NCBI GenBank assembly: GCA_021162265.1 | Contig: JAGGZA010000003.1 | Span: 1 to 9,294 of the forward strand | Source: Candidatus Aerophobota bacterium | Lineage (GTDB): Bacteria; Aerophobota; Aerophobia; Aerophobales; B3-G15 | Direction of reading: 5' to 3' | DNA: 9,294 nucleotides | The notes under the pieces: generated by a model | Databases searched by the model: none | Told to the model about the DNA's origin: nothing | What the model saw: only the letters and a program-made list of their open reading frames with translations | Shown: positions 1 through 6,899 of the stretch, in pieces | How positions within the stretch are numbered: position 1 is the stretch's first letter | Layout of the letters: every line of letters starts with the position of its first letter | Position numbers and translations under genes: made by a program

Positions 1-159
1 ATTTAAAGGAACAGGAGAAATATTTTTTAAATTATTTTTACCAATAACAACTTCAAGGTAGTTTTTAAAATTTACCTTCTTATTAAAAACTCTCCTTGCT
101 GTTTTTCCCTGAAATAGCTGCGATGAATTAAAAAGTGCAGATAGAACCAAATTCTTCAT
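1..159 (-). CDS. fliK: Probable flagellar hook-length control protein FliK, N-terminal fragment
   Basis: An open frame of 53 codons runs from an ATG at 159-157 to the window edge with no stop, so the gene continues beyond the window. The visible start reads MKNLVLSALFNSSQ. A good ribosome site (GGGGAG) lies just ahead, inside the last codons of the preceding gene, and the ATG overlaps that gene's TGA as ATGA, so translation is probably coupled. The fragment has no recognisable domain: it is polar and rich in Asn and Lys, as variable FliK N-termini often are. FliK is the secreted ruler that sets hook length and switches export specificity; its conserved part is the C-terminal domain, which is not in view. 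The assignment therefore rests on position, because fliK follows fliJ and a ylxF/motE-type gene in operons of this order. That a real gene starts here is likely; its identity is inferred. Confidence 0.6.
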   Translation of the reverse strand, partial: MKNLVLSALFNSSQLFQGKTARRVFNKKVNFKNYLEVVIGKNNLKNISPVPLN

Positions 160-737
160 TTTCTCCCCGGTAATTTTTTTCCTATCTTTTGAGCCAGTTT
201 TGCTGCTTTTTGCACATCCATCATTCCCAGTATTTTCCCGACCTGCCGTTCATCCATTCTGGATAAAACCTCAAGAGCCAGATCATCCTCCAGTTTTTGA
301 AGGATAGGAGCAACTTCTTCTGCTCGCATATTGTTATAAACCTGAGCAAGCCACTTTACCCTGGAGTCTCGCTCAGATTCAGCTTTATGAAAGTAACCCT
401 CAATTTCTTTTTTTAAGAGAACAAGTTCATCAGCCCTTTCGCTTAACTCTTTCTCTTGAAGCATCAGATGTTCCTTCAGCCTATCCAGCTCTTCTTCTCT
501 CTGAGTAATGGCTTTCTTCCTATCCTCAATATCCTTAAGAGCCTGTACTATTTTTTCTTCCTCTGCAGAAGCTTTTATACTTTTCTGAGAAGAAGCTTCA
601 GATAAACTCTCCTTAGAAGAAGGAAGAATCTTTCCTTTTAAATAATCAATACTTTCCCTTGTAAGAAGACCTTTTCTAAAAAGCATTAAACCTGTGAAGA
701 GTAAAAAAAGAACAAAAATTATAGCGACTTTTTTCAT
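156..737 (-). CDS. MotE/YlxF-type flagellar protein: membrane anchor, coiled coil, MgtE-N-like C-terminal domain
   Basis: About 193 residues. One hydrophobic helix at the N-terminus (VAIIFVLFLLFTGLMLF, near residues 4-20) serves as a signal anchor. A long charged segment (about residues 55-120, many Glu, Lys, Leu and Arg) is predicted to form a coiled coil. The C-terminal 60 residues (VYNNMRAEEVAPILQKLED onward, with SRMDERQVGKILGMMD) resemble the helical MgtE N-terminal/FliG-like module. This architecture fits MotE, a chaperone for the motility protein MotC in rhizobia, and YlxF, which lies between fliJ and fliK in Bacillus. The role here is probably periplasmic or membrane-associated in the motor, but unproven. 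The start is uncertain: ATG at 737-735 begins 8 bases after the fliJ stop, while an in-frame TTG at 749-747 would overlap that stop as TTGA. Neither has a clear ribosome site, so ATG is preferred. The stop overlaps the next ATG. Confidence 0.85.
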   Translation of the reverse strand: MKKVAIIFVLFLLFTGLMLFRKGLLTRESIDYLKGKILPSSKESLSEASSQKSIKASAEEEKIVQALKDIEDRKKAITQREEELDRLKEHLMLQEKELSERADELVLLKKEIEGYFHKAESERDSRVKWLAQVYNNMRAEEVAPILQKLEDDLALEVLSRMDERQVGKILGMMDVQKAAKLAQKIGKKLPGRK

Positions 738-745
738 AATAAACT

Positions 746-1204
746 TCAAATCTGTTTTTTTACTTTATGATAGAACCTGATAATTGCACCTTCATCAATA
801 AACTTTTGTTGAGCTCTGCTCGTAAGTTCAACAAATTCTTCCCATCTTTTCTCTCTTAATCTCTCAAGAAGTCTTCTTTCCCTGGAAACTCGAATTAATT
901 CTCCACGCAATTTTTCCTTTTCAATTGAAACCTGTTTAATTCTTTCTTTCTGCTCGGTTACCTGACCATTTAATTTCTCAATATAAGCATAATATAAGAT
1001 TGCAAGTGCTACTTTCAGCCTTTTTTTCATCTCTTCTTCTTTAAGCCTGTTCTGGTAAAAAATCATCCTCTCTTCTAACATTTTAAGAATCTCCCTTTCC
1101 CTCTTCTCTCTCGCTATTATTTGCGCCAGTTTCCTCTTCAATATATCCTCTCTTCTCTTTCTGTTATCCAGAAGGAACTGAAGAGAAAACGAGAACTTCT
1201 TCAT
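746..1204 (-). CDS. fliJ: Flagellar export chaperone/ATPase stalk protein FliJ
   Basis: 152 residues, a normal FliJ length. The protein is almost entirely charged heptad-like helix (Lys, Arg, Glu and Leu), consistent with the antiparallel coiled coil of FliJ that sits in the centre of the FliI hexamer and links it to the export gate FlhA. The N-terminus FSFSLQFLLDNRKRRED matches the family start pattern (F-x-F-x-L-x-x-L-L-x-x-R). The C-terminal part has the ERLREKRWEEF and FIDEGA segments, similar to the family's Leu-Asp-Glu-Ile-Ala ending. Sequence conservation in FliJ is weak, so position directly after fliI carries much of the call. The ATG overlaps the fliI TGA as ATGA with no strong ribosome site, which suggests translational coupling to fliI. 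Confidence 0.88.
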   Translation of the reverse strand: MKKFSFSLQFLLDNRKRREDILKRKLAQIIAREKREREILKMLEERMIFYQNRLKEEEMKKRLKVALAILYYAYIEKLNGQVTEQKERIKQVSIEKEKLRGELIRVSRERRLLERLREKRWEEFVELTSRAQQKFIDEGAIIRFYHKVKKQI

Positions 1205-2514
1205 TCTTCAGCATCAAACATCTTTAAAAGTCTTGCCACCGATTCCTGGTAAGGTGTAAACTCCTCAAGGTCCTGCCTAAGATAAGAGTTAACTGTGTCA
1301 ATATAACGTAAAGCATAATCAATATCCTGATTGCTACCTTTAACATAAGCTCCAATATTTATGAGATCCTCTGCTTCTTTATAAACAGCCAGAACCTTTC
1401 TCAATTTACCAGCCGCCTGTCTATGCTCAACAGAGACAATATCAACCATCAATCTGCTTATGCTGTTTAAGACATCAATTGCTGGATAATGGTTTTTAGA
1501 AGCCAGGGCTCTTGAAAGAACGATATGACCGTCAAGTATTGATCTTACAGCATCTGAAACTGGTTCATCCATATCGTCAGCTTCAACTAAAACTGTATAT
1601 AAACCTGTTATACTACCTGTGGTAAAAGAGCCTGCTCTCTCCAAAAGTCTTGGCAAAAGAGAGTAAACTGAAGGAGGATATGCTTTAGTCGCTGGTGGTT
1701 CACCGATAGCAATCCCTATTTCTCTCTGTGCCATGGCAAAACGGGTCACTGAATCCATCATTAAAAGGACATCCAGTCCTCTGTCCCGGAAATACTCAGC
1801 TATAGTTGTAGCCACAAAAGCTCCCTTTACCCTGAGAAGAGCTGGCTGATCGGAGGTGACAGCCACAATTACTGATTTCCTTAACCCCTCTTCTCCCAGA
1901 ACCTTTTTTATAAAATCCTGAACCTCTCTCCCACGTTCCCCTATAAGAGCAATAACATTAACATCAGCTTGAGAAAAGCGAGCAATTCTACCAAGAAGAA
2001 AACTCTTCCCTACCCCGCTACCGGAAAATATCCCTATTCTCTGCCCTCTACCAAAGGTAATTAAACCGTCTATAGCCCTTATTCCCGTTCCAAGAGGTTC
2101 TGTTACCTCTCTTCTTCGAAGAGGAGATGGCGGAAGATGGTAAATAGACCTTTCCTCTGCTGACTTAATTATGCCCTTTCCATCAATAGGTTGTCCAAGA
2201 CCATTCACCACTCTACCCAGAAGCTCTTCTCCCACTCTGATACTCAGAGGATGCCCTGTTGCTTTAACAATATTCCCACTACTTATCCCCTGCATATCTT
2301 CAACAGGCATCAGGAGAAGTCTCTTTTCTCTAAAGCCAACTACCTCTGCTCTTATAGGTTTCTTATTAGAAGAGTAAATGTAACATAGTTCTCCAAGAGA
2401 AGCAGAAGGACCATGAGACTCAACAACTGACCCCACTACCTCAACAACTTTTCCTTCAAGACTTATGGTATCCACCTTCTCTATAATCTGAAAATAAGGA
2501 GAGAGGAGACTCAT
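1201..2514 (-). CDS. fliI: Flagellum-specific export ATPase FliI
   Basis: 437 residues, full length for FliI. This is the cytoplasmic hexameric ATPase that, with FliH and FliJ, delivers and unfolds flagellar export substrates. It has an N-terminal beta-barrel region (about 1-90), then GRVVNGLGQPIDGKG (100-114). Walker A is SGSGVGKS (164-171), followed by GERGRE (192-197) with the catalytic glutamate. The Walker B strand ends VLLMMD (249-254). The type III secretion ATPase signature PPSVYSLLPRLLERAG lies at 280-295, followed by GSITGLYTVLVEADDMDEP. These motifs separate it from the F1 alpha and beta subunits. A very strong ribosome site, GGAGGAGG (2529-2522), lies 7 bases before the ATG, and the ATG overlaps the fliH stop as ATGA. 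No catalytic residue appears altered. Confidence 0.97.
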   Translation of the reverse strand: MSLLSPYFQIIEKVDTISLEGKVVEVVGSVVESHGPSASLGELCYIYSSNKKPIRAEVVGFREKRLLLMPVEDMQGISSGNIVKATGHPLSIRVGEELLGRVVNGLGQPIDGKGIIKSAEERSIYHLPPSPLRRREVTEPLGTGIRAIDGLITFGRGQRIGIFSGSGVGKSFLLGRIARFSQADVNVIALIGERGREVQDFIKKVLGEEGLRKSVIVAVTSDQPALLRVKGAFVATTIAEYFRDRGLDVLLMMDSVTRFAMAQREIGIAIGEPPATKAYPPSVYSLLPRLLERAGSFTTGSITGLYTVLVEADDMDEPVSDAVRSILDGHIVLSRALASKNHYPAIDVLNSISRLMVDIVSVEHRQAAGKLRKVLAVYKEAEDLINIGAYVKGSNQDIDYALRYIDTVNSYLRQDLEEFTPYQESVARLLKMFDAEE

Positions 2515-3146
2515 CTTTTTTCCTCCTCCATTAAAGCTCTGCCTATTTCTTCAATTTGACGTTCAATACTTGCATCCACCATTTGATTTTCGGTTTCCAC
2601 CACACAACCTCCTGAACCGATACTTTCATCCTTCTCTATTATCACCTCGCTTCCTGATAACTCTGGAAGAAAAAACTCCTTATCTATTTGAGCTATACTT
2701 TCCCAATCCTTGGGATTAATTCTCACAACTATTTTCTGTGAGGGAGAATCTGCAATTCTCCTGAGAGCTTCTCTGGCTATTTCCCTGACAACCTGTCTGT
2801 CAACGCTCACTTCCTTCCTGATAATCTTTTTAGCTATAGCCAGTGCCATCTCCACAAGTTCCTTTTCACTTTCTTCTAAAAAATTTTTCTTTTTGACCCT
2901 TAACTCTTCAATCGCCTGCTTAAACATTTTTTTTAAAGGAATAATGGAGGCTTCTGCTTCTTTTTTTCCTTCTTCAAACCCCTTTCTGTAAAAAAGGGAC
3001 TTTATCTTTTTGACCTCACTATCCATAAGACTGTCCTTCCCCTTTAAAAGGCTTTCCTCTGAGGTAAAATTTTTCTTTGAGTTATCTATATCTCTGTTCA
3101 ATCTATAGACATTCTTTAAAGGCAAGGATAACCTGATTTTAAACAA
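2511..3146 (-). CDS. fliH: Flagellar assembly protein FliH, regulator of the export ATPase
   Basis: 211 residues. FliH dimers bind the N-terminus of FliI, restrain its ATPase activity and tether it to the C-ring. The N-terminal 50 residues are variable. Next comes a Glu/Lys-rich helical stretch starting GFEEGKKEAEAS (about 57-68); such repeats are typical of FliH, although the classic GxxxG ladder is weak here. The conserved C-terminal domain contains ELVEMALAIAKKIIRKEV, VVREIAREALRRI and VVRINPKDWE, then GSGGCVVETENQMVDASIERQ, which matches the FliH/HrpE/YscL/V-ATPase-E ending (GGC-x-V-E-T-x-x-x-x-V-D). The start is TTG at 3146-3144. It is supported by an exact AGGAGG ribosome site 6 bases upstream, encoded in the last codons of fliG. 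The gene overlaps fliG by 8 bases and fliI by 4. Confidence 0.94.
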   Translation of the reverse strand: MFKIRLSLPLKNVYRLNRDIDNSKKNFTSEESLLKGKDSLMDSEVKKIKSLFYRKGFEEGKKEAEASIIPLKKMFKQAIEELRVKKKNFLEESEKELVEMALAIAKKIIRKEVSVDRQVVREIAREALRRIADSPSQKIVVRINPKDWESIAQIDKEFFLPELSGSEVIIEKDESIGSGGCVVETENQMVDASIERQIEEIGRALMEEEKR

Positions 3147-4170
3147 TTAACTCCTCCTCTCCTCTTGATGCAATTAGTATTTCTCCCTTTTCCCCCAGTT
3201 CTCTAAATATATTTGCTATTTTCTGCTGAGTTTCCTCTACCTCCTTCATTCTAACAGGACCCATAAGTTCCATTTCCTCTCTAATAGTATCGGCAGCGCG
3301 AGAGGACATATTTTTAAAAAATTTCTCCTTTAATTGTTTACTCGCTCCCTTTAAAGCCAGGGTTAAGTCCTTGGTATCTATTTCTCTCAGAGCTCTTTGA
3401 ATGGAGCGATCATCAATTGAGAGGATATCCTCAAATACAAACATCATCTGTTTTACCTCTTGAGCTATTTCCGCATTTTTCTTCTCCAGAGATTGCAAGA
3501 TAATATTCTGCGTATCCTTATCCATTAAATTAAGAATCTCAGCAACGGCTCTTGTTCCTCCTGTTACCTGGAGTTTAGCCTCAGAAGAAAGAGAAGAAAA
3601 CTCCCTTCTCAGGGTCCTATCTATTTCTCTAAGCACATCTGGGGATATTTCTCCTATATTGATAATCCTCATAGCCACATCGGTTCGCAATTCCTGAGGA
3701 AGAGAAGAAAGAATAAAAGAAGCTTTATCTGGCTTTAAATAAGAAAGAATGAGAGCAATAGTCTGGGGATGTTCGGACCTGACAAGATTAAACAAATGTT
3801 GCAAATCAACCTTCTCCAGAAAATCAAAAAACGATTCCTCTTTTTCCTCGCCTGAACCTTTCCCAAAATTTTTCGCAACATTTAAAGCCTTATGGTTACC
3901 AAGAGCTCTGTTTAATATTTCTTCAGCGTACTCTTTCCCTCCCTGGCTTAAATAACTTGAGGTTAAACTTAATTGATAAAATTCCTTCCAGACCTTCCTT
4001 ACCAGGTGTGGAGAGATGTTTTTCCATTTCGTTATCTCCTCGGTTAAAAGTTTAACCTCCTCTTCACTCAACTCCTGCAATACTCTTGCGGCTCTTTCTT
4101 TATCAATACTTATCAATAGTATCGCTGCTTTTTCCCTGCCACTTAGTTCTTTATTTTTATCCTCTTTCAT
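3139..4170 (-). CDS. fliG: Flagellar motor switch protein FliG
   Basis: 343 residues, full length. FliG is the rotor protein that binds FliF at the MS ring and meets the stator through charged residues in its C-terminal domain. The FliF-binding N-domain begins LSGREKAAILLISID. The middle domain carries the hallmark EHPQTIALILSYL (133-145). The C-terminal domain contains MFVFEDIL (243-250), LALKGAS (271-277) and SSRAADTIREEMELMGPVR (289-307). The rotor charges that match E. coli K264, R281, D288, D289 and R297 appear as K274, R291, E298, E299 and R307, so both aspartates are conservatively replaced by glutamate. The tail is unusually acidic (GEEELIV) because it holds the fliH ribosome site. 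The ATG lies 14 bases inside the end of fliF and has only a weak GGA upstream, which suggests coupling to fliF translation. Confidence 0.97.
   Translation of the reverse strand: MKEDKNKELSGREKAAILLISIDKERAARVLQELSEEEVKLLTEEITKWKNISPHLVRKVWKEFYQLSLTSSYLSQGGKEYAEEILNRALGNHKALNVAKNFGKGSGEEKEESFFDFLEKVDLQHLFNLVRSEHPQTIALILSYLKPDKASFILSSLPQELRTDVAMRIINIGEISPDVLREIDRTLRREFSSLSSEAKLQVTGGTRAVAEILNLMDKDTQNIILQSLEKKNAEIAQEVKQMMFVFEDILSIDDRSIQRALREIDTKDLTLALKGASKQLKEKFFKNMSSRAADTIREEMELMGPVRMKEVEETQQKIANIFRELGEKGEILIASRGEEELIV
3153..3158 (-). promoter_or_regulatory. Ribosome binding site of fliH
   Basis: An exact AGGAGG sits 6 bases ahead of the TTG start of fliH. It is built from the consecutive Glu codons near the end of fliG, so the same bases code protein and recruit ribosomes. 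It decides the non-ATG start. Confidence 0.8.
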
Positions 4171-5713
4171 GGTTTGTCATCCATATTTTTATTATCTTTG
4201 CCACCCTTCCAGGTTCTTCCCCAGCTAATTTGAACACCCGTTCCTTTAACCAGCTTTCATCTTCAAAAGGTATAAAATCCTCTTCTTTGCCGGCAAAAAT
4301 TTCTCTGCCCTGTGGCTTTGAAACTAAAAATTTAACAACTGTACGTAAAGATAAAAAGAGCACAAGGATAACCACTGCGATGATAATATAGCGGGATAAA
4401 AATCTCAACCATTCCCATGGGGATAACCTCTGCCATTGAGACTCCCCCTCTCCTCTAACAGATGCATCAAAAGGAACATTGGTAACAACAACTTTATCCC
4501 CCCGAGATTCATCACAACCAACAGCCTGTTTAATTATTGAGGTAATATTTTGTATCTCCTTTTCAGAACGAGGTACATACTCTTTCTTCCCATCAGATAG
4601 AATTTTATAAGTCCCATCAACTGCTACTGCTACCGAGATCCTTTCAATATTGCCTATACCTTTTACTATTTGTTCCACGGTCCTATTTACAGCATACTGT
4701 ACACTGCTTTCCTCTTTTGTCTGCTTACCTGGATTCCCCATATTAAGCACATTTGCCTGCCCCATATTCGTTTTCACTCCAGGAGCTCCCCCAACCACGG
4801 TTTTTCCCCCTTCTGAACTTTCCTCTTTCCTCATCTCACTTGTAATTACCTTCCCTTCAGGGTCATAGTATTCCTGAGTTTTTTTTATCTGGTCAAAGTT
4901 TAACTTGGTATCAACTCTCACTACAGCTTTCCCAGCACCAAGTACAGAGGCAAGGAGAGTCTGAACCTTATCTGTAAGGTAACCCTCTATCTGTTTCTTT
5001 AACTCTATCTGATTTGCGGTAAGGAAAAGAGGAGAGGAAATCTCCTCACCGCCAAAGAGTATTTCTCCTCTCTGGTCTATAATAGATACATCCTCCAGTT
5101 GCATATCCTCAACACTTCCCATCACCAATCTGGCAATTCCCATAACCTGGTTCTTCCTCAACCTCGCTCCCGGTCTTAACTTAAGCACCACAGAAGCTCG
5201 AGGATGGGAGCTCTCCCCTATAAAGGGAGACTTCTCAGGCAAAACAAGATGAACTCGAGCCCTTAACACCTCATCCAAACTCTCAATGGTCCGCGCCAGT
5301 TCTCCCTGAAGAGCTCTCTGATAATTTATTCTCTCCATAAAATTAGTCATTCCTATAAGTCCTGTATTATCAAATATTTCAAACCCTACCTGTTTCCCGC
5401 TGGGTATCCCCTCCATAGCTAAATCAAGCCGGGTTTCATAAACCTGTGATGCAGGAACATAAATAGATTTCCCTCCATTTTTAAGCTGGTAGGGAATATT
5501 TTGCTCTTTTAACTTTTTGGTTATCTGTCCAGCATCTTCAAGTGAAAGATCCGAGTAAAGGAGTGAGTATTCAGGACGAGTAGCCCAGCTAAGAAAAACA
5601 AAAAGCGTAACTAAAAAGGCTCCAAGGCTTAAAACAAAGGCTATTTTCTGTTTTGTTTCCAGCCTTTGCCAGATTGAGCTAATTTGTTGTAATAATTGCT
5701 TAAAAAAATCCAT
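4157..5713 (-). CDS. fliF: Flagellar MS-ring protein FliF
   Basis: 518 residues, close to the usual 520-570. FliF forms the inner-membrane MS ring on which the motor and export gate are built. The first membrane helix is at about 25-43 (FVLSLGAFLVTLFVFLSW). The ring-building domains follow, including TRPEYSLLYSDLSLEDAGQI, the GFEIFDNTGLIGMTNFMERINYQRALQGELARTI block (split here as 110-143) and the ARVHLVLPEKSPF motif (152-164). A Gly/Asn-rich loop (about 300-335) corresponds to the beta-collar insertion. The second membrane helix is at about 442-463. The cytoplasmic tail ending ESWLKERVFKLAGEEPGRVA is the FliG-binding helix. GAGGG lies 10 bases before the ATG, inside a palindrome. The 3' end overlaps fliG by 14 bases. 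Nothing appears truncated. Confidence 0.97.
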   Translation of the reverse strand: MDFFKQLLQQISSIWQRLETKQKIAFVLSLGAFLVTLFVFLSWATRPEYSLLYSDLSLEDAGQITKKLKEQNIPYQLKNGGKSIYVPASQVYETRLDLAMEGIPSGKQVGFEIFDNTGLIGMTNFMERINYQRALQGELARTIESLDEVLRARVHLVLPEKSPFIGESSHPRASVVLKLRPGARLRKNQVMGIARLVMGSVEDMQLEDVSIIDQRGEILFGGEEISSPLFLTANQIELKKQIEGYLTDKVQTLLASVLGAGKAVVRVDTKLNFDQIKKTQEYYDPEGKVITSEMRKEESSEGGKTVVGGAPGVKTNMGQANVLNMGNPGKQTKEESSVQYAVNRTVEQIVKGIGNIERISVAVAVDGTYKILSDGKKEYVPRSEKEIQNITSIIKQAVGCDESRGDKVVVTNVPFDASVRGEGESQWQRLSPWEWLRFLSRYIIIAVVILVLFLSLRTVVKFLVSKPQGREIFAGKEEDFIPFEDESWLKERVFKLAGEEPGRVAKIIKIWMTNHERG

Positions 5714-5763
5714 CTTGAGAAATCCCTCGAGGGTTTAAACTATATCTCTGAAGATATTATTTT
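5714..5763 (-). promoter_or_regulatory. fliE-fliF intergenic region with three adjacent palindromes
   Basis: This 50-base gap is the longest break within the flagellar operon. It contains, in transcript order, ATATCTTCAGAGATAT (5757-5742; a perfect 6-bp stem with a 4-base loop), GTTTAAAC (5740-5733) and CCCTCGAGGG (5733-5724). The right half of the last palindrome is GAGGG, the only ribosome-site candidate for fliF, 10 bases before its ATG. No U-tract follows either stem, so this does not look like an intrinsic terminator. It may be an RNA element affecting fliF translation or processing, or a protein-binding site. The palindromes are seen directly; their function is inferred. Confidence 0.45.
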
Positions 5764-6075
5764 CTAAATCTGCATCCGCATAATTTCCTTGTAAGCTTCT
5801 ACCAGCTTATTTCTTATCTCCATCATTAATTGAAATGCAAGATTTGCCTCTTCTACAGCTATCATCACCTGATGAATGTTCTCCTCATCTCCTGTAATTA
5901 GCTTCTGGACAGAATAATCAGCATTTTTTTCCAGCTGATCAACTTTATTAACTAAATTGGAAAGCATCTGTTGAAAGGAAACCCCATTTTTTCTGGTATC
6001 TTTTCCCTTTCCAACCTTAGACATCAACTCCTCTATGGCAGAGGAAATGGGAAACTGAACAGGTTCTTTCTCCAT
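5764..6075 (-). CDS. fliE: Flagellar hook-basal body protein FliE
   Basis: 103 residues, the usual size. FliE is a small exported protein that joins the MS ring and export gate to the proximal rod. The N-terminal 30 residues are variable. The conserved core begins VSFQQMLSNLVNKVDQLEKNA, followed by GDEENIHQVMIAVEEANLAFQLM and the near-invariant C-terminal RNKLVEAYKEIMRMQI. The ATG starts only 2 bases after the flgC TAA and is preceded by GGGAGAAG, a usable ribosome site within the end of flgC. The position between flgC and fliF is the standard arrangement. The gene is complete. Confidence 0.96.
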   Translation of the reverse strand: MEKEPVQFPISSAIEELMSKVGKGKDTRKNGVSFQQMLSNLVNKVDQLEKNADYSVQKLITGDEENIHQVMIAVEEANLAFQLMMEIRNKLVEAYKEIMRMQI

Positions 6076-6077
6076 CG

Positions 6078-6491
6078 TTATCTTCTCCCAATCTCTAAAG
6101 CTTTACGAGCCATACTCTCAGCAGCCTTAAAAGCAGTAATATTAGCCTCATAAGCTCTGGTGGAGGAAATCATATCAATCATCTCCACAGCTATATCCAC
6201 ATTGGGCATAGCTACAAAACCTTGAGCATTAGCATCTGGATGAGAGGGCTCGTAAATCATCTTAAAAGGAGAAGGATCGGGAAATATTCCCGCTACCTGT
6301 ACTCCCTCTCCTATTTTTTGATTCAAAATTGTGGAAAAAACAACTTCCTTCCTTCTATAAGGACCCCCCTGGATAGTCCTTGTAACATGAGCATTGGCAA
6401 TATTACTGGCAATAACATTCAGACGAGTTCTCTCTGCGCTCATTCCAGAAGAACTAACCTCCATCGCAGAAAAAAGCGAATAGTAACTCAT
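6078..6491 (-). CDS. flgC: Flagellar basal-body rod protein FlgC
   Basis: 137 residues, typical of FlgC. It is a proximal-rod subunit, exported by the flagellar type III system and assembled on FliE. The N-terminal rod signature is present as SSSGMSAERTRLNVIASNIANA (split: SSSGMSAERTRL at about 13-24, NVIASNIANA at 25-34). The middle has PYRRKEVVF and the C-terminal half GFVAMPNVDIAVEMIDMI followed by STRAYEANITAFKAAESM, the characteristic C-terminal coiled segment. After ANA the residues are HVTRT where many homologues have a TTRT-like stretch, a minor change. AAGGAGA (6503-6497) stands 5 bases before the ATG. A 19-base gap separates it from flgB. Confidence 0.97.
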   Translation of the reverse strand: MSYYSLFSAMEVSSSGMSAERTRLNVIASNIANAHVTRTIQGGPYRRKEVVFSTILNQKIGEGVQVAGIFPDPSPFKMIYEPSHPDANAQGFVAMPNVDIAVEMIDMISSTRAYEANITAFKAAESMARKALEIGRR

Positions 6492-6510
6492 CTTTATCTC
6501 CTTACAATAA

Positions 6511-6876
6511 TTATCTCCCCTTTATGGCTGCTTTAATTCTTTCAAGCTTTTCACTTAAAAGTTGCGCATATAGACTATAACGAAGGGTATTTACACTAAG
6601 TCTTACCATCTCCTTTTCTATATCCACATTGTTAAGGTCCTCGCGCAGACTCCGAGTATAATCCACATAAATATCCGGATTAATCTCTTGCAGCTCTTTC
6701 TTGTTAAATTCTTCTTTTAAAAGACCTTTAAGCTTTTCCTCAAACACAACCCTCCTGCTTTTAAATCCAGGAGTATCCACATTGGCAATATTGTTGGCTA
6801 TAACCCTGTGACGAAGGGTACATACATCAAGCATCTTTTTCAGCAAAATATAGGTTGAATCATTTATCCAGCCCAT
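6511..6876 (-). CDS. flgB: Flagellar basal-body rod protein FlgB
   Basis: 121 residues, normal for FlgB (about 115-140). It is a proximal-rod subunit and the first gene of the structural operon. The rod signature appears as LRHRVIANNIANVDTPGFKSRR (LRHRVIANNIA at about 22-32, NVDTPGFKSRR at 33-43), followed by VVFEEKLKG. The C-terminal half, with NNVDIEKEMVRLSVNTLRYSLYAQLL, matches the helical C-terminal rod motif (VDxExExxxLxxNxLxYxxxxQxL). A strong ribosome site AGGAGAG (6888-6882) lies 5 bases before the ATG. A sigma54-type promoter element lies immediately upstream, so the gene probably begins its own transcript with a very short leader. Confidence 0.96.
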   Translation of the reverse strand: MGWINDSTYILLKKMLDVCTLRHRVIANNIANVDTPGFKSRRVVFEEKLKGLLKEEFNKKELQEINPDIYVDYTRSLREDLNNVDIEKEMVRLSVNTLRYSLYAQLLSEKLERIKAAIKGR

Positions 6877-6881
6877 TTTTT

Positions 6882-6888
6882 CTCTCCT
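6882..6888 (-). promoter_or_regulatory. Ribosome binding site of flgB
   Basis: AGGAGAG is followed by five A residues and the flgB ATG. If the sigma54 promoter next to it is used with normal spacing, this site would lie at the extreme 5' end of the mRNA. Confidence 0.75.
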
Positions 6889-6899
6889 GATACCTGTAA

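Noticed and set aside
1201..2514. FliI as an F1-type ATP synthase subunit
   Set aside because: The PPSVYSLLPRLLERAG signature and the FliH/FliJ neighbours identify the flagellar/type III secretion ATPase family.
4086..4391. Plus-strand open frame of 101 codons across the fliF-fliG junction
   Set aside because: It is antisense to two clearly conserved genes, with a low-complexity Ser/Leu/Phe composition typical of the reverse complement of Lys/Glu-rich coding DNA.
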